In this document: positions 1-7,994 of the stretch, one piece after another | Layout of the letters: every line of letters starts with the position of its first letter | How positions within the stretch are numbered: position 1 is the stretch's first letter | Origin: Sphingomonas sp. SCN 67-18 | GTDB lineage: Bacteria > Pseudomonadota > Alphaproteobacteria > Sphingomonadales > Sphingomonadaceae | Reading direction: 5' to 3' | Assembly: GCF_001724715.1 (NCBI RefSeq) | Contig: NZ_MEFG01000032.1 | Coordinates: forward strand, 1-32,142 | DNA length: 32,142 nucleotides | Program-made: the position numbers and the translations under genes | Notes under the pieces: generated by a model | What the model was told of the DNA's origin: nothing | Databases searched by the model: none | What the model saw: the letters and a program-made list of their open reading frames with translations, nothing else

Positions 1-98
1 TGGATCAGCGACGGGTTCGTCGTCACGCCGTCCAGCAAACCCGTCGCCGCAAGCTCCGCTATGTCACCCGTGTCCGCCGTATCGACAAAAAACTTCAT
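1..98 (-). CDS. Transaldolase / fructose-6-phosphate aldolase, N-terminal fragment (cut by window edge)
   Basis: Only the first 32 codons lie in the window. They read MKFFVDTAD, then a short variable stretch, then [13 protein letters not shown], which is the conserved N-terminus of the small transaldolase/fructose-6-phosphate aldolase family (TIM-barrel Schiff-base aldolases of the pentose-phosphate pathway, cytosolic). The ATG at 98-96 overlaps the ribokinase stop codon (TGA at 97-95) as ATGA, so the two genes are very probably translated from one message. With ribokinase upstream, ribose-5-phosphate would pass into the non-oxidative pentose-phosphate pathway. The catalytic lysine lies outside the window, so transaldolase and F6P-aldolase activity cannot be separated here. 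Confidence 0.85.
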   Translation of the reverse strand, partial: MKFFVDTADTGDIAELAATGLLDGVTTNPSLI

Positions 99-1042
99 GC
101 CCGCGCCTTCCTCAGGCTGTCCGCCGCGCGCCGGTGCTGCGCGCGGAACTGCGCCACATCGGCGGCGCCCGGCACGCTCTCCCGCGCCCGCGCCCGGGTG
201 ACAGAGATGGCGGCGGCGGCGTTGGCGGTTTCCACCGCGTCGCCAATATCCTCTCCGGCGGCCAGGCCGGCGGCCAGAAAGCCGCAGAATGTATCGCCTG
301 CGCCCGTGGTGTCGACCACGTCCACGGCATAGGGCGCGATGTGGCGCTGGCGACCGGCCTGAGCCAGCAGGCAGCCGTCGCCGCCCAGCGTGACGACGAC
401 CGTGCCGACGCCCGCTGTGATCAGCCGTTCCGCCGCCGCCTCGGCCGACGACCCCGCGGCAGCGCCGCCAAGCGCCGCGGCCTCATGCTGGTTGGGAACC
501 AATATGTCGACCTGATCCAGCCATCCGGGCAGGCCGGCGGGGGCCGGCGCGGGATTGAGGATGACCCGCACGCCGGCGGCGCGCGCCACGCGCATCGCCG
601 CCTCGACCGCCGCCGTCGGGATTTCCAGCTGGAGCAGGACGATGTCCGATGCCCGGATCAGCGCTTCGGCGGCATGGATGTCGTCGACGCCCAGCCGGCC
701 GTTGGCGCCGGGCGCGACGGTGATCATGTTGTTGCCCGCCTTGTCGACCAGCACCGCCGCCATGCCGGTGGATGCGCCCGCGATGGTGCGGACATGGCTG
801 CAATCGACGCCGCTCTTCTTCAGGTCCGCAATCGCGCTTTCGCCGAAACTGTCATCGCCCACGCAGGCGACCATGGCGACGGTCGCGCCGGCGGCGGCCG
901 CGGCAACCGCCTGATTCGCGCCCTTGCCGCCCTGCGACAGGATATAATCGGACTGGCCGACAATCGTCTCGTTCGGTTTCACGAGACTGTCGGTGGCGAT
1001 CGTGATATCCGAATTGATGCTGCCGATCACCGTTACGCGCAT
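95..1042 (-). CDS. rbsK: Ribokinase (PfkB family)
   Basis: Cytosolic sugar kinase that would phosphorylate D-ribose to ribose-5-phosphate with ATP. The 315-residue protein has the usual family length and order: GSINSD near the N-terminus (residues 7-12), the GGKGANQA sugar-binding signature at 38-45, NPAPA at 163-167, and the second PfkB signature DTTGAGDTF at 244-252, with Asp250 as the expected catalytic base. The ATG at 1042 was chosen over an upstream in-frame start at 1090 because a GGGGGA ribosome-binding site precedes it and homology begins there. It is first in an operon with the transaldolase-like gene (ATGA overlap). A LacI-type operator lies about 100 bp upstream. Specificity for ribose rather than another pentose or a nucleoside is family inference. 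Confidence 0.88.
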   Translation of the reverse strand: MRVTVIGSINSDITIATDSLVKPNETIVGQSDYILSQGGKGANQAVAAAAAGATVAMVACVGDDSFGESAIADLKKSGVDCSHVRTIAGASTGMAAVLVDKAGNNMITVAPGANGRLGVDDIHAAEALIRASDIVLLQLEIPTAAVEAAMRVARAAGVRVILNPAPAPAGLPGWLDQVDILVPNQHEAAALGGAAAGSSAEAAAERLITAGVGTVVVTLGGDGCLLAQAGRQRHIAPYAVDVVDTTGAGDTFCGFLAAGLAAGEDIGDAVETANAAAAISVTRARARESVPGAADVAQFRAQHRRAADSLRKARA

Positions 1043-1138
1043 AGATCCCCCGGTCACGCAGTCCGCTTGATCGCGTTGTTTCGCCCGCATGGATGACTGC
1101 GCGACACTGCGAAATTGCTGTTGGGGTGACTAGGAAAG

Positions 1139-1156
1139 TGAAACGTTTAAGTCAAG
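1139..1156. promoter_or_regulatory. Putative LacI-family operator, copy 1 (ribokinase / regulator intergenic)
   Basis: This 18-bp element matches the element at 2321-2338 at 14 of 18 positions, including an uninterrupted core AACGTTTAAGT. It lies between the divergent ribokinase and LacI-regulator genes. On the minus strand it overlaps a TTGACT hexamer that could be the -35 element of the ribokinase promoter, so binding there would repress the kinase operon and possibly the regulator itself. Repetition at two promoters beside a LacI gene is direct sequence evidence; the regulator-operator pairing is inferred. Confidence 0.65.
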
Positions 1157-1236
1157 CCATTGACAGGAGCGGTGCTCCCGGTTGATCGAAGGGCGCGGCC
1201 GCGCCGGCTTCCGCCGGCACGGGTTGAGGATTGAGA

Positions 1237-2235
1237 ATGGTCGTCAAGAAGGTGCGCCCCAAGCGGGCGACGCTGCAGGATATTGCGCGCGAAGCGGGGG
1301 TTTCCATCACCACCGTGTCCTATGTGCTGAACGGCACCGGCGCGGTCGGCGCGGAAATGAGCAAGCGTATCCGCGCAACCGCCAAGCGCATGAAATATCG
1401 TGCAAATCATTCCGCCAAGGCGACGCGCACCGGCAAGACCCGCACTATCGGCCTGATCCTGCCCGATCTCACCAACCCCTTTTTCCCGTTGCTCGCCCAG
1501 TCGATCCAGCAGTCCGCCAACGAGGCGGATTATGCGGTTTTCCTGGTCGATGCCTGCAACAGCGTGGATGGCGAGCGGGTGGGCGCGCAGGACCTGCTGG
1601 CCCGTGGAACGGACGGCATCATCTGGTGCCCGACCAGCGGCAGCGACAGTCTGGCCGCTTTGCGCGACGAAATTCCCATCGTCGTCGTCGACCGGCCAAT
1701 GCCGGATTATGACAGCGTGGCGGCCGACGCCTATGAGGGCGCGCGCCAGCTTGCCTGCCATCTGGTGGAGATGGGGCATACCCATGTCGGCGTGGTGACG
1801 GGGCCGCTGACGCTGGCCAGCGCGCAGGCGCGATGCGACGGATTCGTCGATCATTTCAACGGTCCGGCGTCGGTCGACTGGAGAGTGGAAAACCCCTTTT
1901 CCATCCACCTGACCGACGCGACGCGCGAATGCCTGAGGAACAGCCGCAGCACCGCAATCGTGTGCGGCAATGATCTGATCGCGCTGGGCGTGATGCGCTT
2001 TCTGCACGAATCCGGCCTGCGCATTCCCGACGATGTGTCCGTCGTCGGGTTTGACGACATCAGCTGGGCAAGCTTCACCACGCCCAATCTGACCACGGTC
2101 AGGCAGCCGTTTTCCGCGCTTGGCAAGAAGGCGTTCGAGCTGCTGGCGCGGCGGATGGATGGGGATGACAGCCCGCGCACCCTGTTGCGGCTGGACATGA
2201 GCGTCGCCAGCCGCGATTCGCTGCGGCGGATATAG
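1237..2235 (+). CDS. LacI-family transcriptional regulator
   Basis: Cytosolic DNA-binding repressor or activator of the LacI/GalR family, 332 residues, the usual length. The N-terminal helix-turn-helix is at residues 11-31 (ATLQDIAREAGVS followed by TTVSYVLNG), then the hinge and a periplasmic-binding-protein-like ligand domain beginning TRTIGLILPDLTNPFF. Near the C-terminus VSVVGFDDISWASFTTPNLTT is the typical GxDD-containing region. The ATG at 1237 follows a GAGGA ribosome-binding site; an in-frame TTG two codons earlier is less likely. It diverges from ribokinase and precedes the TonB receptor gene, with a matching operator at each promoter. The natural ligand cannot be read from sequence; a pentose or nucleoside is inferred from the neighbours. 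Confidence 0.92.
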   Translation: MVVKKVRPKRATLQDIAREAGVSITTVSYVLNGTGAVGAEMSKRIRATAKRMKYRANHSAKATRTGKTRTIGLILPDLTNPFFPLLAQSIQQSANEADYAVFLVDACNSVDGERVGAQDLLARGTDGIIWCPTSGSDSLAALRDEIPIVVVDRPMPDYDSVAADAYEGARQLACHLVEMGHTHVGVVTGPLTLASAQARCDGFVDHFNGPASVDWRVENPFSIHLTDATRECLRNSRSTAIVCGNDLIALGVMRFLHESGLRIPDDVSVVGFDDISWASFTTPNLTTVRQPFSALGKKAFELLARRMDGDDSPRTLLRLDMSVASRDSLRRI

Positions 2236-2320
2236 CGGGCCGGTTTTTCGACGAGGGGTTGCAGCGGTGGACCGGCGTCTTGCTTGACAATGGAACGAGC
2301 TTCGCGCAGAACTTTTCAAG

Positions 2321-2338
2321 TTTAACGTTTAAGTTAAA
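2321..2338. promoter_or_regulatory. Putative LacI-family operator, copy 2 (TonB receptor promoter)
   Basis: An imperfect 18-bp palindrome, TTTAAC-N6-GTTAAA, sits 68 bp upstream of the TonB receptor start codon. A consensus-like -35 hexamer TTGACA lies at 2284-2289, so the palindrome falls about where transcription would begin, a classic repressor position. No good -10 hexamer was found at 17-18 bp spacing. The same element, matching 14 of 18 bases, lies in front of ribokinase at 1139-1156. Confidence 0.7.
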
Positions 2339-2406
2339 TTTCCCGGCGGAGACCGGGGCGGTAAAGCCGCGGCCGGCGCTGCGGAAATAGGGCAAAGGGG
2401 AGAGTT

Positions 2407-4908
2407 ATGATTTCGAATCATCTGGACAAGCGGACGGGCGGCAGCCCTGGGCACGCCTTTACCCGCCGTGCGCAACGGCAACTGATGGCCGCCGTGGCGC
2501 TGGGCATGTTCGCCGCGATGCCGGCCCATGCGCAGGACGCTTCCAGCGACGCCGAGGCGGACGAGATCATCGTCAATGCCGATCCGGTGGGGCTGTTCAA
2601 GGAACGGAATTCGGGCACGGTGACGGGCCTGTCTAAGCCGCTGGTGGAAACGCCGCGCGCGGTGAGCATCGTCGGCGAGCAGACGATGGAACGCTACGCC
2701 ATCGAGAGCATCGACGATTTCATCACCACGTCCCCCGGCACGTTCGGCGGCAGCTTCTTCGGCGTGCCCGGCGCGGTCAGCATCCGCGGCGGCAAGGCCG
2801 ACAATTATTTCCGCGGCTTCAAGCGCACGCAGAATGACGGCATGTATCCCACGCCCGTCACCTCCAGCTCGCGCATCGAACTGGTGCGCGGCCCGACGCC
2901 TGCGATCCTGGGGTCCGGCCGTCTCGGCGGCCTGATGAACTTCTATCCCAAGACCGCGGTGCTGGACGAGCAGTCGCTCTCCGCCGGCCCCGAGGCGATC
3001 GTCGGCTTCACCATCGGCAGCTACAACAAGAAGGTGGCGACCGCCGAATATAACCATGCCTTCCTGATGGGCGGGCGGGCGACCGGCATCTCGCTGTTCG
3101 GCGAAATCGAGGATTCGAAGGATTTCGTGCGCAACCGCGAACCGCGCCACGAACTGGTCCAGGCGTCCTTCTCGCATGAGTTGCCGGGCGGATTCGAGGT
3201 CGAATTCGGCGGCATGTACCTGAACACGCGCGGCTATTACCAGAATCCGGGCTGGAACCGCGTCACCCAGGACCTGATCGACAACGGCACCTACATCACC
3301 GGCCGCGACACCAACATGCAGGATACGGACGGTAACGGCCGGCTGACCCCGAATGAGGTGAACGCGGCGGTCGGTACCTTCTTCGGCCTGTCGAACATCC
3401 GCCAGTTCGTCGAATATTTCTATGGCGCGCCGGCGGCCAACACGGCGTTCGATCTCGATACCGGGGTGGGCACGACCAAGCTCAGCCGGCGTCAGCAGTT
3501 CCTGTCCAAGGACAATGAGATCCAGAACGCCAAGACCTTCACCGGCTATTTCGACCTGGTGAAGACGTTCGACAACGATTCCACGCTGAAGATGCAGCTT
3601 TTCTACGACCAGGCGAAGAGCAAGGTCTTCGTGTCGTCCGGCTTCGCGTCCGATCTTGACGCGGACGTGTTCGAAGGGCGGCTGACTTATCAGCGCAAGG
3701 ACCAGATCACCGACGATATCGCGGTGGAGATGTTCGTTGCGGGGTCGCACCGCATCTATGATTCGGTTGCCAAGGCCAATTATAATGGCGGCTATCTGGT
3801 CCTCGACCGCCGCGACCTTTCCGTCGGCGCGATGCCCAACGACATCTTCGACGATCCGTTCAGCAGCGAGCCGGGCAATATCGGCATCGGCTGGGAACTG
3901 AACCAGAAGTCGCGGATCAAGACCACCGGCATCGCGGGCGTGCTCGACCTGACGCTGTGGGACAGCCTGTCGATCACCGGCAGCGGCCGCTACGACCATT
4001 ATAAGTCGCGGTCGATCGACACCGGCACGGTCATCTTCAACCCGGCGGACGGGAACACGCTGTTTCATTCCAAGGAAGGCAGCTTCTCCTACGCGATCAG
4101 CGCCAACTACAAGACGCCGATCGGGATCATCCCCTACATCACCTATGCGGAAAGCTCGGTGCCGTCGACGGATGAGGCCGGGGGCGCGCCCGCATCCAGC
4201 GTGCGCAAGGATTCGCTGCTGCGCGATTCCGACCTGTTCGAGTTCGGCGTGAAGTTCGCGCTGCTCAACAACCGGCTGGAAGGCTCGCTCGCCCACTACA
4301 AGCAGAAGCGGGTGGTGCGCGACGTGTTCGGCAACTTCGCGGGCGAAACCGGCAAGGGCTGGGAAGCGGAGTTCCGCTTCCTCGTGTCGGATCGCTTCAC
4401 CTGGACGGGGGCTGCCACCATTCAGGACTTCCTGATCGGCGCGCCGGGCACCTGCGGCTCCGGCCAGGGCGAATTGGTGGTGATCCCGCCGACGCGGCTC
4501 GGCATTGCCGGGACGGCTGGCTATGGCGGCCTGTTCGCCGCGCTCAACGCCAGCTGCCTCACCGAACTGCAGAAGGGTTATCGCCGCAACGTGACGCCGA
4601 AGGAGGTCTATTCCACCTTCGTCACCTACACCTCGCCGGAACTGTCGTTCGGCACGGTGGGCGCGACGCTGGGCACCACCTATGTGTCGAAGACGGGCGG
4701 CAAGATCGCCAATGCAGTGGTGCTGCCGTCTTATTTCAACACGCGGGCTGCGGCGTTTGTGGAGATCGGGCAGTTCAATCTCACCTTGAACATCGACAAT
4801 CTGTTCAACGAGAAATATTTCACGCCGCTGCAGGGCGTGTACGAGGAAGTGGGCGTGATGCCCGAGGCGGGACGGACTTTCCGGCTGACCGGAAAGATCA
4901 AGTTCTGA
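2407..4908 (+). CDS. TonB-dependent outer-membrane receptor
   Basis: An 833-residue outer-membrane active transporter, expected to take up a bulky solute with energy from TonB-ExbBD. It has a long, arginine-rich signal peptide cleaved near AHA42-QD, then a DEIIVNA segment (52-58) where the TonB box is expected. The plug domain follows (VETPRAVSIVGEQTM, IRGGKADNYFRGF, RIELVRGPTPAILG at about residues 80-170), then a long beta-barrel ending in GRTFRLTGKIKF with the terminal Phe typical of barrel assembly. The plug resembles the FecA/siderophore-type subfamily, yet the gene has an apparent LacI operator rather than a visible Fur box, which favours a carbon or phosphorus substrate. The ribosome-binding site is GGGGAGAG before ATG 2407. 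A terminator-like hairpin separates it from the PhoD gene. The substrate is unknown. Confidence 0.92.
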   Translation: MISNHLDKRTGGSPGHAFTRRAQRQLMAAVALGMFAAMPAHAQDASSDAEADEIIVNADPVGLFKERNSGTVTGLSKPLVETPRAVSIVGEQTMERYAIESIDDFITTSPGTFGGSFFGVPGAVSIRGGKADNYFRGFKRTQNDGMYPTPVTSSSRIELVRGPTPAILGSGRLGGLMNFYPKTAVLDEQSLSAGPEAIVGFTIGSYNKKVATAEYNHAFLMGGRATGISLFGEIEDSKDFVRNREPRHELVQASFSHELPGGFEVEFGGMYLNTRGYYQNPGWNRVTQDLIDNGTYITGRDTNMQDTDGNGRLTPNEVNAAVGTFFGLSNIRQFVEYFYGAPAANTAFDLDTGVGTTKLSRRQQFLSKDNEIQNAKTFTGYFDLVKTFDNDSTLKMQLFYDQAKSKVFVSSGFASDLDADVFEGRLTYQRKDQITDDIAVEMFVAGSHRIYDSVAKANYNGGYLVLDRRDLSVGAMPNDIFDDPFSSEPGNIGIGWELNQKSRIKTTGIAGVLDLTLWDSLSITGSGRYDHYKSRSIDTGTVIFNPADGNTLFHSKEGSFSYAISANYKTPIGIIPYITYAESSVPSTDEAGGAPASSVRKDSLLRDSDLFEFGVKFALLNNRLEGSLAHYKQKRVVRDVFGNFAGETGKGWEAEFRFLVSDRFTWTGAATIQDFLIGAPGTCGSGQGELVVIPPTRLGIAGTAGYGGLFAALNASCLTELQKGYRRNVTPKEVYSTFVTYTSPELSFGTVGATLGTTYVSKTGGKIANAVVLPSYFNTRAAAFVEIGQFNLTLNIDNLFNEKYFTPLQGVYEEVGVMPEAGRTFRLTGKIKF

Positions 4909-4920
4909 TCTCTTCAAAGA

Positions 4921-4953
4921 GGCCCGGCGACGCCAACCGTCGCCGGGCCTTTT
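4921..4953 (+). terminator. Rho-independent terminator/attenuator after TonB receptor gene
   Basis: A perfect 12-bp GC-rich stem (arms 4921-4932 and 4938-4949, loop CCAAC) is followed directly by TTTT. It lies 12 bp after the receptor stop codon and 22 bp before the PhoD start. With no obvious promoter between hairpin and PhoD, it may act as a partial terminator that lowers PhoD relative to the receptor. Confidence 0.85.
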
Positions 4954-4975
4954 CGATTCACCGACAGGAAAGACC

Positions 4976-6625
4976 ATGACCCTGCGTCTCGACCGCCGCC
5001 AGCTGATCGTCGCGGGCGGGCTGGGGCTCGGCGCATTGGCGGCGGGCGGCCCGGCACTGGCGCTGATCGCCGCGCGCGGTTTCACGCACGGCGTGGCGAG
5101 CGGCGAGCCGGGGCCGGACCGGGCGCTGCTGTGGACCCGCTATGTCAGCGGCCGGGACAGCCCGGCGCCGCTGATCGCGGAAGTGGCCGAAACACCGGAT
5201 TTCCGCCGCATCGTGGCGGGCGGCGGCGCGATGGCGGGCGCCGATGCGGACCATTGCGCCAAGGCGTGGGTGAGCGGTCTGGAGCCGAACCGCATTTATT
5301 ATTACCGCTTCGTCGCGCCGGACGGCACCCGATCGGCGACCGGGCGGACGCGGACCTTGCCGGTCGGCCCGGTGCCGGAATTCCGCATCGGCGTGTTCTG
5401 CTGCGCGGCGATGACGTTCGGCTGGTTCAACGCCTATGGCCATGCCGCGCGGCGCGACGACATCGACCTGATGGTCCATGTCGGCGACTATATGTACGAA
5501 TATCCGCGCGACAGCGAATATCAGCGGCGCTTGAACCATTGGGCCGGGGCGACCGACCGGATGATGCAGGTGGAGCCGAGCGGCGAAACGGTGTCGCTGG
5601 CCGAATACCGGCTGCGCTACGCCGCCCACCGGCTCGACCCGGACCTGCAGGCGCTGCACCGCCTGTTCCCGATGATCGCCCAATGGGACGACCATGAGAT
5701 CGCCAACGACGCCTGGCGCGACGGCGCGGAGAACCACCGCCCGGAACAGGGCAGCTATGCCGAGCGCAAGGCGGCGGCGGTGAAGGCGTATCGAGACTGG
5801 ATGCCCGTCGCCGACCGGGACTGGTCGACCTATGAGATCGGCGATCTGGCGACGCTGTTCCGGCTGGAGACGCGGCTCACCGCGCGGTCCGGCCCGCTGG
5901 ACACCGGCGCGCCGCTGGGCGGGCCGGAGGAAGGCGACGTGGCGGAGCGGCTGCGCCTGTTCCGCGACCGCGCCTATGAGGACCCCGCCCGCACCGTGCT
6001 GGGCGCGGCGCAGGAGCAATGGCTGTATGACGGCCTGCGATCGTCGGTGAAGCGCGGCGCGCGCTGGCAGGTGCTGGCGCAGCAGATCAACATGGGCCGC
6101 ATCGCCATGCCGCGATCCGCGCTGGACCATATCCCGCAGGGCGTGTCGGGCAGTTCATCCATCCGTGCCGAGATCCGCATTTCCGAGGCCGGCATGCCGG
6201 CGATGCTGGACAATTGGGGCGGCTTCCCGGCGGCGCGGGCGCGGTTGCTGAGCGCCGCCCAGTCGGCGGATGCGGATCTGGTGGTGCTGGCCGGCGACAG
6301 CCACAATGCCTGGGCGTTCGACCTGGAGCAGGGCGGGCGGGCGGCGGGCGTCGAATTCGGCGGCACCAGCGTCACGTCCATGGGGTATGACCTGACGCTG
6401 CGCCGCGACCCGGAGGCGCTGGTGCGCGCCATCGTCGCCGGCAGCCCGGAGCTGCGCTGGGCGGACATCGCGCATCGCGGCTATATGGCCATCGCGCTCC
6501 GCCCGGATGCGGTGACCGGCGAATGGGTGCTGCTGGACAGCGTCCACCACCGGACGACGGACCATTGGAACAGCCGCTTCATGACCGCACAGCGCGGCGC
6601 GCGGGCGTTCGCCCGGACGGATTGA
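4976..6625 (+). CDS. phoD: PhoD-family alkaline phosphatase/phosphodiesterase, Tat-exported
   Basis: Secreted metallophosphoesterase, 549 residues. The N-terminus has a twin-arginine signal (DRRQLIVAG, RR at 7-8) followed by a Gly/Ala-rich hydrophobic stretch, so the protein should fold in the cytoplasm and reach the periplasm or surface through Tat. After a PhoD N-terminal beta-domain (GFTHGVASGEPGPDRALLWTR), the catalytic core shows VHVGDYMYEY (168-176), QWDDHEIAND (236-245) and LAGDSHNAW (438-446), the usual metal and substrate ligands. PhoD enzymes need Ca and Fe and hydrolyse phosphate mono- and diesters; some attack nucleic acids or teichoic acids. An AGGAAAG ribosome-binding site precedes ATG 4976. 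Position behind a TonB receptor and near ribokinase suggests release of phosphate and a ribose-containing moiety, which is inference. No Pho box was identified. Confidence 0.9.
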   Translation: MTLRLDRRQLIVAGGLGLGALAAGGPALALIAARGFTHGVASGEPGPDRALLWTRYVSGRDSPAPLIAEVAETPDFRRIVAGGGAMAGADADHCAKAWVSGLEPNRIYYYRFVAPDGTRSATGRTRTLPVGPVPEFRIGVFCCAAMTFGWFNAYGHAARRDDIDLMVHVGDYMYEYPRDSEYQRRLNHWAGATDRMMQVEPSGETVSLAEYRLRYAAHRLDPDLQALHRLFPMIAQWDDHEIANDAWRDGAENHRPEQGSYAERKAAAVKAYRDWMPVADRDWSTYEIGDLATLFRLETRLTARSGPLDTGAPLGGPEEGDVAERLRLFRDRAYEDPARTVLGAAQEQWLYDGLRSSVKRGARWQVLAQQINMGRIAMPRSALDHIPQGVSGSSSIRAEIRISEAGMPAMLDNWGGFPAARARLLSAAQSADADLVVLAGDSHNAWAFDLEQGGRAAGVEFGGTSVTSMGYDLTLRRDPEALVRAIVAGSPELRWADIAHRGYMAIALRPDAVTGEWVLLDSVHHRTTDHWNSRFMTAQRGARAFARTD

Positions 6626-6687
6626 CAGGGGCGACGGGGGTCTGCGCCGGGCGTGGCCGATGCGCGCGCGTTTGCCCGGGGCGATCG

Positions 6688-6732
6688 AAAAAGGGGGCGG
6701 CGGGGAGGACGGCGGTGGCCGGCCTCCCCGCC
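6688..6732 (-). terminator. Rho-independent terminator after VOC-family gene
   Basis: On the minus strand a 10-bp perfect stem (6699-6708 with 6723-6732) continues, after one mismatch, into a further 4-bp stem with a 4-base loop. It is followed by CCC and a TTTTT run (plus-strand A tract at 6688-6692). It starts 6 bp after the stop codon of the VOC gene and also separates it from the convergent PhoD gene. Confidence 0.8.
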
Positions 6733-6738
6733 GGACAT

Positions 6739-7230
6739 TCATTCGCGGGTGAAGTCTTCGGGAATCTTCGGTTCCGGCCCGGCCTTGATCCACATCACGA
6801 TCTCATTGCCCCACGGATCCTCGAAGGCGGCGTTATAGCCGTTGAATTCCTTCCAATAATGGTTGCGCCAAAGCTCCGTCGCGCCCCGGCTGGTGGCGCG
6901 TTCCAGAATCGCCTCGGCGGAATCGTCGTCGCTGACCAGCACCCAGATGCGGGCCTTGGCGCCGCCGCGCGCCAGCGGGCGCGGGCCGACGCTGTCCGCA
7001 TTGGGGTGGGGGCGCTGGTTGGCGCTGTTGAAGATGCCGATATGCAGGTTGCCGGTCGGCCCTTCATTGCCGTCGGAGGTGAGGAAGTTCCGGCCCGGCA
7101 CGAGCCGGTGATAGGAGCCGGCGGGCCGCCCCTCATTGGTCCAGCCGAACACGTCGGCATAGAATTTGCCGGTCGCCTCCGGGTCGTCGGACGCGAGGTC
7201 GACGAAGATCAGCGTATTGGGATAGGTCAT
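6739..7230 (-). CDS. VOC-family (glyoxalase/bleomycin-resistance fold) protein
   Basis: A 163-residue cytosolic protein with two halves typical of the vicinal-oxygen-chelate fold. The first half has IFVDLASDDPEATGKFYADVFGW and the second ends FEDPWGNEIVMWIKAG, the paired-beta-alpha-beta-beta-beta signature with a terminal acidic metal-ligand region. Family members include dioxygenases, isomerases and resistance proteins; nothing here fixes the substrate. The start at 7230 is supported by a GAGAGA ribosome-binding site. The gene is monocistronic or last in its unit, ending in a strong terminator. It lies 127 bp from the flavin reductase-like gene on the same strand, so co-transcription is possible. 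Confidence 0.8.
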   Translation of the reverse strand: MTYPNTLIFVDLASDDPEATGKFYADVFGWTNEGRPAGSYHRLVPGRNFLTSDGNEGPTGNLHIGIFNSANQRPHPNADSVGPRPLARGGAKARIWVLVSDDDSAEAILERATSRGATELWRNHYWKEFNGYNAAFEDPWGNEIVMWIKAGPEPKIPEDFTRE

Positions 7231-7357
7231 TGTCTCTCTCCGTTTTGAGCGTGGAAAGGCGGGGCGGCGGGCGCCCGGCGCCGGTGCGAGGTGGCGACCA
7301 TCGCCGCGCGCCGCGCTGCGGGCTTGCCCGGGGATGCGCGGCCGCTTGCCATGGCGG

Positions 7358-7840
7358 CTATTTCAGCGCGCGGTAGCCGCCGCCATGATAGACCAGCGGA
7401 TCGCGTTCGCTGCGCGCCGTGGCAAGCACCCGGCCGATCAGGATCAGATGGTCGCCCCCCTCGACGCGCTCCGCGATCTCGCACTGGATCTGCGCGCAGC
7501 AGCCGGGCAGCAGCGGCGCATCGCCCGCGCCCTTTTCATGCGGAATATCGCGCAGCTTGTCCTCGCCCGGCATGGCCAGCCGGTTGGAGATATCCTGCTG
7601 CTCGGCCGACAGGATGTTGACGGCATAATGATCGGTATCGGCAAAGGCCGGCATCTGGTCGCACGCCTTGTCGATGCTCCACAGCACCAGCGGCGGATCG
7701 AGCGACAGCGACGCGAAGCTGTTGACCGTCATCACGCCGGTGCGGCCATCGCGCGCCGTGCAGGTCATCACGGCGACGCCGGTCGCATAGCTGGAAAGTA
7801 CCGACCGAAATGTCGCGGAATCGATGCCCGACAAACACAT
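7358..7840 (-). CDS. Flavin reductase-like domain protein (flavin:NAD(P)H oxidoreductase)
   Basis: About 158-160 residues of the HpaC/flavin-reductase-like family, which bind FMN/FAD in a split-barrel fold and pass reduced flavin to a partner monooxygenase. Recognisable segments are FRSVLSSYATGVAVMT, VNSFASLSLDPPLVLWSI, FAVNILS-like YAVNILSAEQQDISNRLA, and the terminal DPLVYHGGGYRAL, which are family hallmarks. The ATG at 7840 abuts the ribosome-binding site GGGAGG (7846-7841) with no spacer. An in-frame TTG two codons later (7834) has an ideal 6-base spacer, so TTG may be the true start. No partner monooxygenase is visible in the window, so the physiological role is open. Confidence 0.85.
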   Translation of the reverse strand: MCLSGIDSATFRSVLSSYATGVAVMTCTARDGRTGVMTVNSFASLSLDPPLVLWSIDKACDQMPAFADTDHYAVNILSAEQQDISNRLAMPGEDKLRDIPHEKGAGDAPLLPGCCAQIQCEIAERVEGGDHLILIGRVLATARSERDPLVYHGGGYRALK

Positions 7841-7994
7841 CCTCCCAATCTGTCCTGGGAAAACTATGCCGTGATTCGGGCGGCTGTCCATGAACCGCGC
7901 GGTCGGAGCAAGCCGCCGTGCACCTGTGAGCAAAAACGGCGGGCGTCGAGGCGGCGGAGCGGCCGCGGGCGCCGCCGGACCGGGATGAAGGCGG

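Noticed and set aside
2329-5085. Very long minus-strand open frame (918 codons) opposite the TonB receptor
   Set aside because: Arg/Ala/Gly-rich composition with no recognisable domain; it is the mirror of a GC3-biased gene, and the plus-strand receptor has a signal peptide, plug and barrel motifs.
7932-7975. Possible terminator for uvrA (GC-rich repeats beside an A-run that is TTTTT on the minus strand)
   Set aside because: The best stem is only about six base pairs around a large loop with several competing pairings, so it cannot be called.
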